This document shows, one piece after another, positions 16,027 through 22,827 of a DNA stretch of 32,466 nucleotides. The stretch covers positions 1 through 32,466 of the forward strand of contig DBXY01000065.1 of assembly GCA_002309765.1 (NCBI GenBank). The letters run 5' to 3'. The notes under the pieces were generated by a model. The model saw only the letters and a program-made list of their open reading frames with translations, had not been told where the DNA came from and searched no databases. The stretch comes from Verrucomicrobia bacterium UBA1200 (GTDB taxonomy: Bacteria > Verrucomicrobiota > Kiritimatiellia > RFP12 > UBA1067). A program made the position numbers and the translations under genes. Position 1 is the first letter of the stretch, and the number at the start of each line of letters is the position of its first letter.

Positions 16027-16081
16027 TTTTCCCGGAATGCGGCGGCGCGTCCAAGCAGATTGCGCCGCAATGCCGGGAAAA
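16027..16081 (+). promoter_or_regulatory. Large inverted repeat in the operon leader
   Basis: Outer arms TTTTCCCGG (16027-16035) and CCGGGAAAA (16073-16081), and inner arms TGCGGCG (16038-16044) and CGCCGCA (16063-16069), are separated by a small internal loop. No T-run follows, so it is not a standard terminator. It lies in a leader of about 280 nt between the promoter at 15951 and the preferred first start codon at 16265, and may be a regulatory RNA element. Confidence 0.5.
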
Positions 16082-16264
16082 TTCCATTTATGGTGTCAAT
16101 CTGTAGCGGAGTACTGTTTTATGTCTAAAACGGCGTTTTTTCCCACGGCGGCAGCTTGCCTAACGGCGGCGGGAATCAGCTTTAACCTTCTGATCGGCGC
16201 AACTGGGTGCGCTACGGCCGGAAAGTGTACAACCTGCCCTTGTGGGCGAAAGGAGATCAGGCAA

Positions 16265-16864
16265 ATGGCGAATGATGCGTTCTACAAAGACGGAAAATTC
16301 GATACGGCGGCAGCGAAGCAGGCCTATTTCGACATGTTCAAACGGTTCGGTTATCCAATCTTCCCCTCGTTCCTGAAGGATGACGACTATTTCTGGGTTC
16401 TGGATTTCAAACAGAACGATTTCACCAGAATCGGCATGGCCGGCGTAATCTTCGTAAACGAGAAGGATGAGGGTTACTTCGTGCATGACATCTTCCTGCT
16501 GCCAAACCAGGCGATCGCGGAGCACCGTCATCTGGCCACGAAGGATGCAGACGGCAAACCGATCCGCTGCAAGATGGAGTCTTGGGTGGTCCGCAACGGT
16601 TATGTTTACGGCTTCTCTGAGATCGGCGAGCCGAATCTGGACAAATTCCCGGAAGCGAAGGCGTTGCTCTCCGCCAAGCAGCTCCCCTACCTGAAATCAG
16701 TCCACGTTGAGAAGTGGGTTCCGGACGGCATTGCCCACAAGCTTCCGAAGGACGAAACCTGGCACTTTATGCTGGCGGGCCCCGAGGGCGCGATCGTCAC
16801 CGAGGCGGCAACCTATCATGACGGCGCGGGACTGCGTTTCTCGATCCCCAGCGCACAATTCTAA
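16265..16864 (+). CDS. Cupin-fold protein, possible sugar isomerase
   Basis: A 199-residue beta-rich protein with cupin-like features. IAEHRH followed by KMESWVVRNGYVYGF fits the metal-binding first motif, and WHFMLAGPEGAIVTEAATYHDG the region of the second. The overall style recalls D-lyxose ketol-isomerase-like cupins, but that assignment is tentative. As first gene of an operon with dihydroxyacetone kinase subunits and an LsrF-type aldolase, aldose-ketose isomerisation would fit. The ATG at 16265 has AAAGGAG about 9 nt upstream. A longer start at 16122 would add 48 Cys-rich residues (MSKTAFFPTAAACLTAAG and on); I prefer the short form because the other operon products are cytoplasmic. Confidence 0.65.
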   Translation: MANDAFYKDGKFDTAAAKQAYFDMFKRFGYPIFPSFLKDDDYFWVLDFKQNDFTRIGMAGVIFVNEKDEGYFVHDIFLLPNQAIAEHRHLATKDADGKPIRCKMESWVVRNGYVYGFSEIGEPNLDKFPEAKALLSAKQLPYLKSVHVEKWVPDGIAHKLPKDETWHFMLAGPEGAIVTEAATYHDGAGLRFSIPSAQF

Positions 16865-16871
16865 CCCCAAC

Positions 16872-16897
16872 GCGGCGGACGCCTAGCCGTCCGCCGC
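16872..16897 (+). promoter_or_regulatory. Intercistronic hairpin, cupin-VOC gap
   Basis: Perfect ten-base arms GCGGCGGACG and CGTCCGCCGC with a six-base loop. No T-run follows, and the next gene's AAAGGA site lies just downstream. It is a likely mRNA-stability or processing element rather than a full terminator. Confidence 0.6.
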
Positions 16898-16921
16898 ACA
16901 CGAATCGAAAGGAAAAACATC

Positions 16922-17233
16922 ATGACCTACAATCACACTGGCATCCCGGTTTACGAAAAGGCCGATAACATGGTTTTCATCGAGTCGCTTAAGGTGTGGA
17001 TCACCGATGCGGCTTCCCATCCCTACAAAATCGAATACCTCTATTTCGAGCCGGACAGCCCTATGGCCGCCGCCATTCAGGATGAAACCCACGTTGCCTA
17101 CGTGGTGGACGACATCGAGGCCGCCGTCGTCGGCAAGAGTATCCTTTGGCCGATTTGCCAGCCCGCGCCGACGATGAAGATTGCCTTCATCTATGACGAG
17201 GGGCTGCCGGTTGAACTGATCCAGCTCATCTAA
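16922..17233 (+). CDS. Small VOC-superfamily protein
   Basis: A 103-residue protein with the vicinal-oxygen-chelate (glyoxalase-like) pattern: an early HTGIPV, a central EYLYFEPDSP, HVAYVVDDIEAAV and a final DEGLPVELIQ. These would supply the usual His/Glu metal ligands. VOC proteins catalyse isomerisations, epimerisations or cleavages through a metal-bound enediolate. A step on a hydroxyketone or its phosphate would suit the operon, but no substrate can be read. AAAGGA precedes the ATG. It is 57 nt after the cupin gene and 14 nt before dhaK. Confidence 0.7.
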   Translation: MTYNHTGIPVYEKADNMVFIESLKVWITDAASHPYKIEYLYFEPDSPMAAAIQDETHVAYVVDDIEAAVVGKSILWPICQPAPTMKIAFIYDEGLPVELIQLI

Positions 17234-17247
17234 CGGGAGACGCAATC

Positions 17248-18252
17248 ATGGCAATGAAAAAATTCCTGAACGATCCCGCCAACCTGACCACCGAATTGCT
17301 GGAAGGTCTGGCCGCTTGTTACAAGGACAAGGTGAAGCTGGTCAACGAGCGTATCGTTGTCCGCGCCCAGCCTAAATGCTCCTGCAAAGTGGCGGTTATC
17401 ACCCTCGGCGGTTCGGGACACGAACCGGCGCTTTCCGGCTTCGTCGGAGAGGGAATGCTCGACGCCAGTGTGGTCGGCGACATCTTCGCGGCCCCGGGCG
17501 CCCAGAAACTTTTCGAGGCGTTCGAGATGTTCCAGCGTCCGGCCGGCATCCTGCTGATCACGCTGAACCACAACGGCGACCGCATGAGCGCGAACAAAGC
17601 GTTGCGCATGGCGCAGAAAGCCGGTATCCTCGTCAAGGAAATCGTGGTCCACGAGGATATCGCCCAGGGTATCGACACCCCGATCGAGGATAAGCGCGGT
17701 CTCGGCGGTTGCATTCCGCTGATTAAGGTAGTCGGAGCGGCGGCGGAAGCCGGACAGTCCCTCGACCAGATTTGGGCATTGGGCAGCCGGTTTAACGACA
17801 ACGTCGCGACGCTGTCCGTCGCGCTGCGCACTGCGACCCATCCGCAGAACGGCGGGGAGATCGGCCATCTCGCCGATGACGAGATGGAGATCGGCATGGG
17901 TCAGCACGGCGAAGGCGGCGGCGGCATTATGCCCGTCAAGAGCGCCAACGAGACGGCTGAAATCATGCTGGATCGCCTCATGCAGGCGACGAAGCTCGCA
18001 TCCGGCGACCGGGCGTTCCTGATCATCAACGGATCGGGTGCGACCACCGGCATGGAGCAGCTGATCGTCTATCGCCGCGCCGCGCAAGTCATGGCGGACA
18101 AAGGTATCACCGTGATTCCCGGCATTGTGGACGAGATTCTGACTGTGCAGGAGATGGCGGGATTCCAGATGATCCTCGCCAAGGTGGATACGGAAATCAT
18201 CTGCGCCCTGCGCGCAAAGTCCAACGCCCCCTACTGGGTTTGCAACGGCTAA
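17248..18252 (+). CDS. dhaK: Dihydroxyacetone kinase, DhaK subunit
   Basis: The substrate-binding subunit of a dihydroxyacetone-type kinase, 334 residues. It has GGSGHEP (54-60), NHNGD (108-111 region) and GMGQHGE, in which His220 corresponds to the histidine that binds the carbonyl of dihydroxyacetone as a hemiaminal. With DhaL it phosphorylates dihydroxyacetone or related short ketoses. No DhaM phosphotransferase subunit is present, so ATP rather than a PTS phosphate donor is possible, as in fused ATP-dependent kinases and in erythrulose kinases of the same family. GGGAG stands before the ATG. It lies 14 nt after the VOC gene, and a strong hairpin follows it. Confidence 0.92.
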   Translation: MAMKKFLNDPANLTTELLEGLAACYKDKVKLVNERIVVRAQPKCSCKVAVITLGGSGHEPALSGFVGEGMLDASVVGDIFAAPGAQKLFEAFEMFQRPAGILLITLNHNGDRMSANKALRMAQKAGILVKEIVVHEDIAQGIDTPIEDKRGLGGCIPLIKVVGAAAEAGQSLDQIWALGSRFNDNVATLSVALRTATHPQNGGEIGHLADDEMEIGMGQHGEGGGGIMPVKSANETAEIMLDRLMQATKLASGDRAFLIINGSGATTGMEQLIVYRRAAQVMADKGITVIPGIVDEILTVQEMAGFQMILAKVDTEIICALRAKSNAPYWVCNG

Positions 18253-18259
18253 AGAAAGG

Positions 18260-18285
18260 GCCGGGGCCGCCACGGCGGCCCCGGC
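18260..18285 (+). promoter_or_regulatory. Intercistronic hairpin, dhaK-dhaL gap
   Basis: Perfect twelve-base arms GCCGGGGCCGCC (18260-18271) and GGCGGCCCCGGC (18274-18285) separated by two bases. The only purine-rich ribosome-binding-like stretch (AAAGAAAGGG) lies on the upstream side and no site is seen next to the dhaL ATG. Folding would bring the two closer together. Confidence 0.65.
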
Positions 18286-18296
18286 AATACGCGATC

Positions 18297-18902
18297 ATGA
18301 CGATCCAAGCATTCAAACAGGCGTGGGCTGCTGCACAGCAGGCGGTTGCCGCCAACGAGAAACACTTTTCCGAACTCGACGCCGCAACTGGTGGCGACGG
18401 CGACCATGGCACGGCTATTGTCGCGGCTATGAATGCCATCGTTAAGGCGGACGGCGACGATTACAAAACCTTGATCGCCAACATGGCGGAACAGATGGAA
18501 TCCGAGGTAAGCGGTTCCACCAGCACCCTCTACGGCTCGTGGCTGGAAGGCATGGCGGAAGCCGCACCGGCGACCGGCGAAATCGACGCCGCAACGCTGG
18601 CGGCAATGTTCGAAGCGGGATTAGAGGAAATCGAGTTCGCGACCAATGCCCGCGTAGGCGGGAAGACCATGATGGACGCGTTAATCCCGGCAACCGAAGC
18701 CCTCGCGTCCGCCCAAGCGGACGGAATTCCGGCAATGTTCGCCGCCGCCGCGGAAGCGGCACGGAAAGGGGCGGACGCGACCTGCGGGATGCGGGCAACG
18801 TTCGGGCGCGCCAAGAATCTGGGTGACCGTTCCATCGGCCCGATGGATGCCGGGGCCGCCTCAATGGCATGCATCTTCACGGCTTTTGCGAGTGCGGTTT
18901 AA
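18297..18902 (+). CDS. dhaL: Dihydroxyacetone kinase, DhaL subunit
   Basis: The nucleotide-binding subunit of the kinase, 201 residues, an all-helical barrel. The Mg-nucleotide loop is LDAATGGDGDHGTA, with the conserved aspartates; GGKTMMDALIPA and AKNLGDRSIGPMDAGAAS are the other DhaL signatures. It transfers phosphate to the ketose held by DhaK. The ATG at 18297 agrees with the family N-terminus. A longer frame to 18240 would overlap dhaK and encode the hairpin, so it was rejected. No Shine-Dalgarno site adjoins this ATG. The aldolase gene follows after 59 nt that contain a second hairpin. Confidence 0.92.
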   Translation: MTIQAFKQAWAAAQQAVAANEKHFSELDAATGGDGDHGTAIVAAMNAIVKADGDDYKTLIANMAEQMESEVSGSTSTLYGSWLEGMAEAAPATGEIDAATLAAMFEAGLEEIEFATNARVGGKTMMDALIPATEALASAQADGIPAMFAAAAEAARKGADATCGMRATFGRAKNLGDRSIGPMDAGAASMACIFTAFASAV

Positions 18903-18925
18903 GACAATTCAGGACAACCGATAAT

Positions 18926-18946
18926 AGCGGGGCCGACGGCTCCGCT
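18926..18946 (+). promoter_or_regulatory. Intercistronic hairpin, dhaL-aldolase gap
   Basis: Nine-base arms AGCGGGGCC and GGCTCCGCT (one G-U pair) with a GAC loop, immediately before the AAAGGA site of the aldolase gene. There is no T-run. Confidence 0.6.
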
Positions 18947-18961
18947 GCGAAAGGACAGCAA

Positions 18962-19789
18962 ATGGCAGACAAAAGCTTTTTCTTGAAAGGTTCCAACCAT
19001 CTCGATTGGGGTATGCAGAGCCGGTTGAGCCGGATTTTCAACCCCGAAACCGGACGCAGCGTGATGCTGGCGTTCGACCACGGTTTTATCATGGGCCCGA
19101 CAACCGGCGTGGAACGGATTGACCAAAGCATCGTTCCGTTAATTCCGTATGCGGACTGCCTAATGTGTACTCGCGGCATCCTGCGGTCCATGATTCCTCC
19201 CAGTTGCAACAAGCCGGTCTGTATGCGTTCCGATGCCGGTTCGTCGATTCTGACCAAGCTGAACAACAATGTGGTCATCGACATCGAGGATGCGGTGCGG
19301 TTGAACGTTTCGGCGATGGCGGTCATGGTGGCGGTCGGCGATCCCGATTTCGAGGCGCAAACCGTAGCCAACCTAACGGAAGCGGTAGACGCCGGGCAAG
19401 CTGCCGGCATTCCCATCATGGGCGTGACTGCGGTCGGTAAAGATATGGTTCGCGACGCGCGTTATTTCGGGCTGGCTTCCCGTATCTGCGCTGAGAACGG
19501 CGCTAATATCGTGAAAACCTACTACACCGAGGGTTTTGAAAAGGTCGTCTCCTGCTGCCCTGTTCCGATCGTGATCGCGGGCGGGAAGAAGCTGCCCGAA
19601 AAAGAGGCGCTGGAACTCGCCTACAACGCCATCCAATGCGGCGCGTCCGGGGTTGATATGGGACGTAACGTATTCCAGTCCGAAGCCCCCACCGCCATGA
19701 TCCAGGCGGTCTCGGCGGTAGTCCATAAAGGCATGAATCCGAACGACGCTTTCCAGCTGTACAACGACCTTAAAGCGTCTCGTTCATAA
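18962..19789 (+). CDS. lsrF: LsrF-family class I aldolase/thiolase
   Basis: A 275-residue TIM-barrel enzyme of the DhnA/FbaB-like class I aldolase group. It is close to E. coli LsrF over long stretches: LDWGMQSRLSRIFNP, VMLAFDHG, GPTTG.ERID, LMCTRGILRS, GKDMVRD.RYF, CPVPIVIAGGKKLPE and GASGVDMGRN. The Schiff-base lysine is Lys185 in IVKTYYTEG. LsrF thiolytically cleaves the phosphorylated autoinducer-2 product. Other lsr genes (lsrK, lsrG, transporter) are absent, so the real substrate may be another ketose or dione phosphate made by DhaK/DhaL. The start has AAAGGA 6-7 nt upstream. It is the last gene of the operon, with a strong terminator after it. Confidence 0.85.
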   Translation: MADKSFFLKGSNHLDWGMQSRLSRIFNPETGRSVMLAFDHGFIMGPTTGVERIDQSIVPLIPYADCLMCTRGILRSMIPPSCNKPVCMRSDAGSSILTKLNNNVVIDIEDAVRLNVSAMAVMVAVGDPDFEAQTVANLTEAVDAGQAAGIPIMGVTAVGKDMVRDARYFGLASRICAENGANIVKTYYTEGFEKVVSCCPVPIVIAGGKKLPEKEALELAYNAIQCGASGVDMGRNVFQSEAPTAMIQAVSAVVHKGMNPNDAFQLYNDLKASRS

Positions 19790-19835
19790 CCACGCGGAAA
19801 AGCGAAACCGAAGCGTTCCGCAGACGACACAAGAC

Positions 19836-19882
19836 CGCCCCTCCCACCATCATAACACGGTGCGGGAGGGGCGAGTTTTTTT
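19836..19882 (+). terminator. Strong terminator of the cupin-dhaKL-aldolase operon
   Basis: Perfect ten-base arms CGCCCCTCCC (19836-19845) and GGGAGGGGCG (19864-19873), followed by AGTTTTTTT. Confidence 0.92.
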
Positions 19883-19909
19883 ACTACCGTACAATGCCGC
19901 TGACAAATA

Positions 19910-21289
19910 CTAGGCGCTGAAAAACGCCCGGTAAGCGCGGTACGTCATGTAGGTGTCGAGCTTGGATGCCGCTTCCCACGGCGCGTGCATATTCAGCAGC
20001 GGCGTACCCATGTCCAGCACGTCCATACCGTAATAGGCCATGAATTTCGCGATCGTGCCGCCGCCGCCTTTTTCAACCTGCCCCAGCTCGCCGATCTGCC
20101 ACACCACGCCGTCATCATCAAACACCTTGCGCAGCCGCCCGATAAACTCGGCACGGGCATCGCTGGCGCCGCTCTTGCCGCCCGCGCCGGTGTATTTGAT
20201 CATTGACGGCCCGGCGTTGAATTTCGCCATGTTGTTGGGCGAATCCGCAGTCGGGAAATTGGGGTCGGATGCAGCGCAAACATCCGCCGACAGCATGCAG
20301 GAAGCCTCCAGCGCACGGCGGACCGCAATATCCCCCGCCCCAGGTTGCTGACGCACCACCAACTCCGCGATGGAATTTTCAAAGAAGGTCGAGTTCATTC
20401 CCGACGCGCCGACCGAACCGATCTCCTCCTTGTCGCAAAGCAGCACCACGCCGGTGCGTTCAGGAATCTGCTTCAAATCCATCAATGCCTTAAGCCCGGC
20501 AAACGCGCAAATCCGGTCGTCATGGCCGTAACCGACGATCATACTCCGGTCCAACCCCAAATCGCGCGGGCCGCCGGCCGGCACAATCTCCAACTCGGCA
20601 CTGGTCAGGTCTTCCTCGCTGATGCCGTATTTGGATTCCAGCAGCTTGACAATGTTTTGCTTAACCTTGTCTTTTTCGGCTTCGGGATCCGGAACCGAAC
20701 CGATCAGCAAATCCAACGACTCCCCGGGAAACGCCTCGCTGACCTTTTTAGCCGCCTGATCTTTGCCAAAATGCGGCAGCACGTCAGAAATCATGAACAC
20801 CGGGTCGTCAGGTTCGTCGCCAATCGCGATCTCGACCACCTTACCATCGGCTTTCACCACCACGCCATAAAGCGCCAGCGGATGCGCCACCCAATGGAAT
20901 TTTTTTACCCCGCCGTAATAATGGGTGTCAAAATAGGCAAAGCCGCCTTTCTCCGTCAGCGGCACCGGCTTTAAGTCGATGCGCGGCGCATCGGTGTGAC
21001 CGCCAACCACCCGAACGCCATCCGCCACCGGCTGGTTGCCGATTACCGCCGCAAACAGCGTCTTGCCATGATAACCGCGATAAACTTTGTCGCCGGGTTT
21101 CAGAACCTCGCACTCCGCTAACGGGCGGAATCCGGCGGCAGTCAACAACCGCACCGCCTCGGCATAAGCCCGGCGTTCGGTTTTGGCTATCCCCAAAAAC
21201 CTTTTGTAAGTGTCGCAATACTCGCCCATTTCGACACGCTCCGCATCACTCAACAGCGCGGTAGCGTCTTCCCGATTTAAGTTCCTCAT
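19910..21289 (-). CDS. M18-family metalloaminopeptidase
   Basis: A cytoplasmic dizinc aminopeptidase of 459 residues (aspartyl-aminopeptidase type). The metal and catalytic signatures of M18 are visible: GGHTDAPRIDLKP, YGHDDRICAF, CDKEEIGSVGASGM, LSADVCAASDPN and LLNMHAPWE at the C-terminal end. It releases N-terminal residues, often acidic ones, from peptides. I chose the ATG at 21289 because AGGAG lies 9 nt upstream; the frame extends 11 codons further without support. The promoter at 21322-21350 and the convergent operon terminator suggest a single-gene transcript. Confidence 0.93.
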   Translation of the reverse strand: MRNLNREDATALLSDAERVEMGEYCDTYKRFLGIAKTERRAYAEAVRLLTAAGFRPLAECEVLKPGDKVYRGYHGKTLFAAVIGNQPVADGVRVVGGHTDAPRIDLKPVPLTEKGGFAYFDTHYYGGVKKFHWVAHPLALYGVVVKADGKVVEIAIGDEPDDPVFMISDVLPHFGKDQAAKKVSEAFPGESLDLLIGSVPDPEAEKDKVKQNIVKLLESKYGISEEDLTSAELEIVPAGGPRDLGLDRSMIVGYGHDDRICAFAGLKALMDLKQIPERTGVVLLCDKEEIGSVGASGMNSTFFENSIAELVVRQQPGAGDIAVRRALEASCMLSADVCAASDPNFPTADSPNNMAKFNAGPSMIKYTGAGGKSGASDARAEFIGRLRKVFDDDGVVWQIGELGQVEKGGGGTIAKFMAYYGMDVLDMGTPLLNMHAPWEAASKLDTYMTYRAYRAFFSA

Positions 21290-21321
21290 CGCATTTCTCC
21301 TGAAAAAATGAAAACGGCGCA

Positions 21322-21350
21322 ATGATACCGCAACGGGTATTTTTTTGCAA
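21322..21350 (-). promoter_or_regulatory. Sigma70-type promoter for the M18 peptidase gene
   Basis: On the minus strand TTGCAA (21345-21350), a 17-nt spacer and TATCAT (21322-21327), about 33 nt before the start codon. Confidence 0.6.
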
Positions 21351-21370
21351 GCCAGTAAAGTCTGGCCGCG

Positions 21371-21721
21371 TCAAGGATTGGCCGCCGATACCAATCCCAA
21401 AGCGACTCCCAGTTTGCAGGAAACCGCGAACTGATCGTCACCGGTTCTCAACAGCGCGACACCCTCCCTAGTCGCCGAATCGAGCATATCGTCCGGCACG
21501 GGACGGCCATGTACCAGCACCACCGCCGGCGAACCGACCAAGGTGCATACCGCGATGGAGTTCTTATGGTTTTGCACCGTCACCAAAACCGATCCCTCCT
21601 GGCAGTGGGCCATAACGTCGCTCAACAAATCCGAGGTGTACACCCCGGTGACCTCCGTTTCGGGATCGGGTGCCAGCACAATCTCCAATCCGCACAATTC
21701 AGCCAATTCAGCCAATTTCAT
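21371..21721 (-). CDS. DRTGG-like domain protein
   Basis: A 116-residue protein beginning KLAELAELCGLEIV and continuing EVTGVYTSDLLSDVM, then alternating beta and alpha segments. This resembles the small DRTGG/HprK N-terminal-like domain found in stand-alone proteins and beside CBS domains, whose biochemical role is poorly known. Its ATG overlaps the stop of the preceding gene (ATGA), so it is translationally coupled to the DUF7309-like protein in the gatA transcript. The family call rests on fold pattern and is moderate. Confidence 0.6.
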   Translation of the reverse strand: MKLAELAELCGLEIVLAPDPETEVTGVYTSDLLSDVMAHCQEGSVLVTVQNHKNSIAVCTLVGSPAVVLVHGRPVPDDMLDSATREGVALLRTGDDQFAVSCKLGVALGLVSAANP

Positions 21722-22812
21722 TGTCCGCCTACCTCCGATTCCCGCACCTTGCGCGACAGGTACGAATCCAATTTTCTGAAAACCTCTTCCATCAGCTCCA
21801 GCCGGTCACGGTGAACCAGTTTGAACGGCAATTCCATTGAATACGCCTGCAAAAGGCCGATCATCCGGCCGCCGCCAGCCTCAATCACGGAAGGATATCC
21901 GCCCATCATCTCGAACAGCGAAATGAACGCGGTGGAGATGTCGGCCCAAAGATGCTCGATCCCTTTAACGGCGGAAAGCGGCCCGGCATGGTAAATGTCG
22001 TTACCGTTTTTATCCGCCGCCACCAGCAGGTATCCGGTGGAAGGACGACGGAAATCGGCCAGCTCGACCTGCGGCTTGCCCAACGATTCCAGACTCGGCA
22101 TGGCCGACATCACCCGCACATCCATCTGCACGGCAATCGGCAGCCGTTTCAGACGGCGCAACCGCGTACGCTGATCGGCGGTGAGTTCAAAGTTTAGTTT
22201 CAGCGGCGGCAACGGAATGACCGGCACCAGCGAATCCGCCCAACGCCCGCACTCATTCTGGCGCAACACCAATGCGTAATCCCTTGGGATCCGCCGCCTC
22301 CACCCCGGGTCGTTCTCCAACCGCAACGCCATGCCGTAGGTCTGGTACAACAGGATGTCGATCCATTTCCGTTCGTCAGGATCCGGAATCCACGGCTGGT
22401 ATCCCACCGACACCGACCGGAAAGCCGGTACCAAGGCGGTGCCGTCTTCGCCCATCAGTTGGCTAAGCAGCTGTTCCACAGGAAAGAGCATCTGCTTCGG
22501 CAGATAGCACAACTCGAACATCGGAATTTCCAGCAACCAAGAGTTGATGGGCTTGACATTGCTGGAGGCGTTGGCAAGAAAATCCCGCAACGCATACCAA
22601 CCGTAAAGGTACCGCACGATATGGGCACCCACACCGAACCCTTCGAAAAAACAGACGAAATACGGCTCTTCGACATCCATCGGCTGGATACCGAAAACAT
22701 CGCCCGGTTTTATCCACCCCCACGGCTGCAGCCGCTCAATCGACCTCGCCAAATCGTAGAGCCGACGATACTCCTTACGTTCGTCGTCGGTAACCGTCAA
22801 TTCAACCGGCAT
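21718..22812 (-). CDS. DUF7309/DUF6930-like hypothetical protein
   Basis: A 364-residue soluble protein without signal peptide. The N-terminal half has YDLARSIERLQPW, GDVFGIQPMDVEEPYFVCFFE and GAHIVRYLYGW, followed by CYLPKQMLFP and VGYQPWIPDPDE. This recalls the DUF7309 pattern (LY..A....PW..L.D.D.FGVQ....GE..Y) usually joined to DUF6930. No catalytic motif is evident and the function is unknown. It starts 15 nt after gatA and overlaps the DRTGG-like gene by 4 nt, which suggests a linked role or simply shared housekeeping expression. Confidence 0.6.
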   Translation of the reverse strand: MPVELTVTDDERKEYRRLYDLARSIERLQPWGWIKPGDVFGIQPMDVEEPYFVCFFEGFGVGAHIVRYLYGWYALRDFLANASSNVKPINSWLLEIPMFELCYLPKQMLFPVEQLLSQLMGEDGTALVPAFRSVSVGYQPWIPDPDERKWIDILLYQTYGMALRLENDPGWRRRIPRDYALVLRQNECGRWADSLVPVIPLPPLKLNFELTADQRTRLRRLKRLPIAVQMDVRVMSAMPSLESLGKPQVELADFRRPSTGYLLVAADKNGNDIYHAGPLSAVKGIEHLWADISTAFISLFEMMGGYPSVIEAGGGRMIGLLQAYSMELPFKLVHRDRLELMEEVFRKLDSYLSRKVRESEVGGQ

Positions 22813-22827
22813 CGCCCACCCCGTTGA

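Noticed and set aside
16027..16081. Terminator of the double-AAA gene
   Set aside because: The stem has T's on the left and A's on the right, the reverse of what a terminator needs, and it lies downstream of the next operon's promoter.
17230..18273. Long minus-strand open frame opposite dhaK
   Set aside because: The plus strand carries all DhaK signatures in the same bases.
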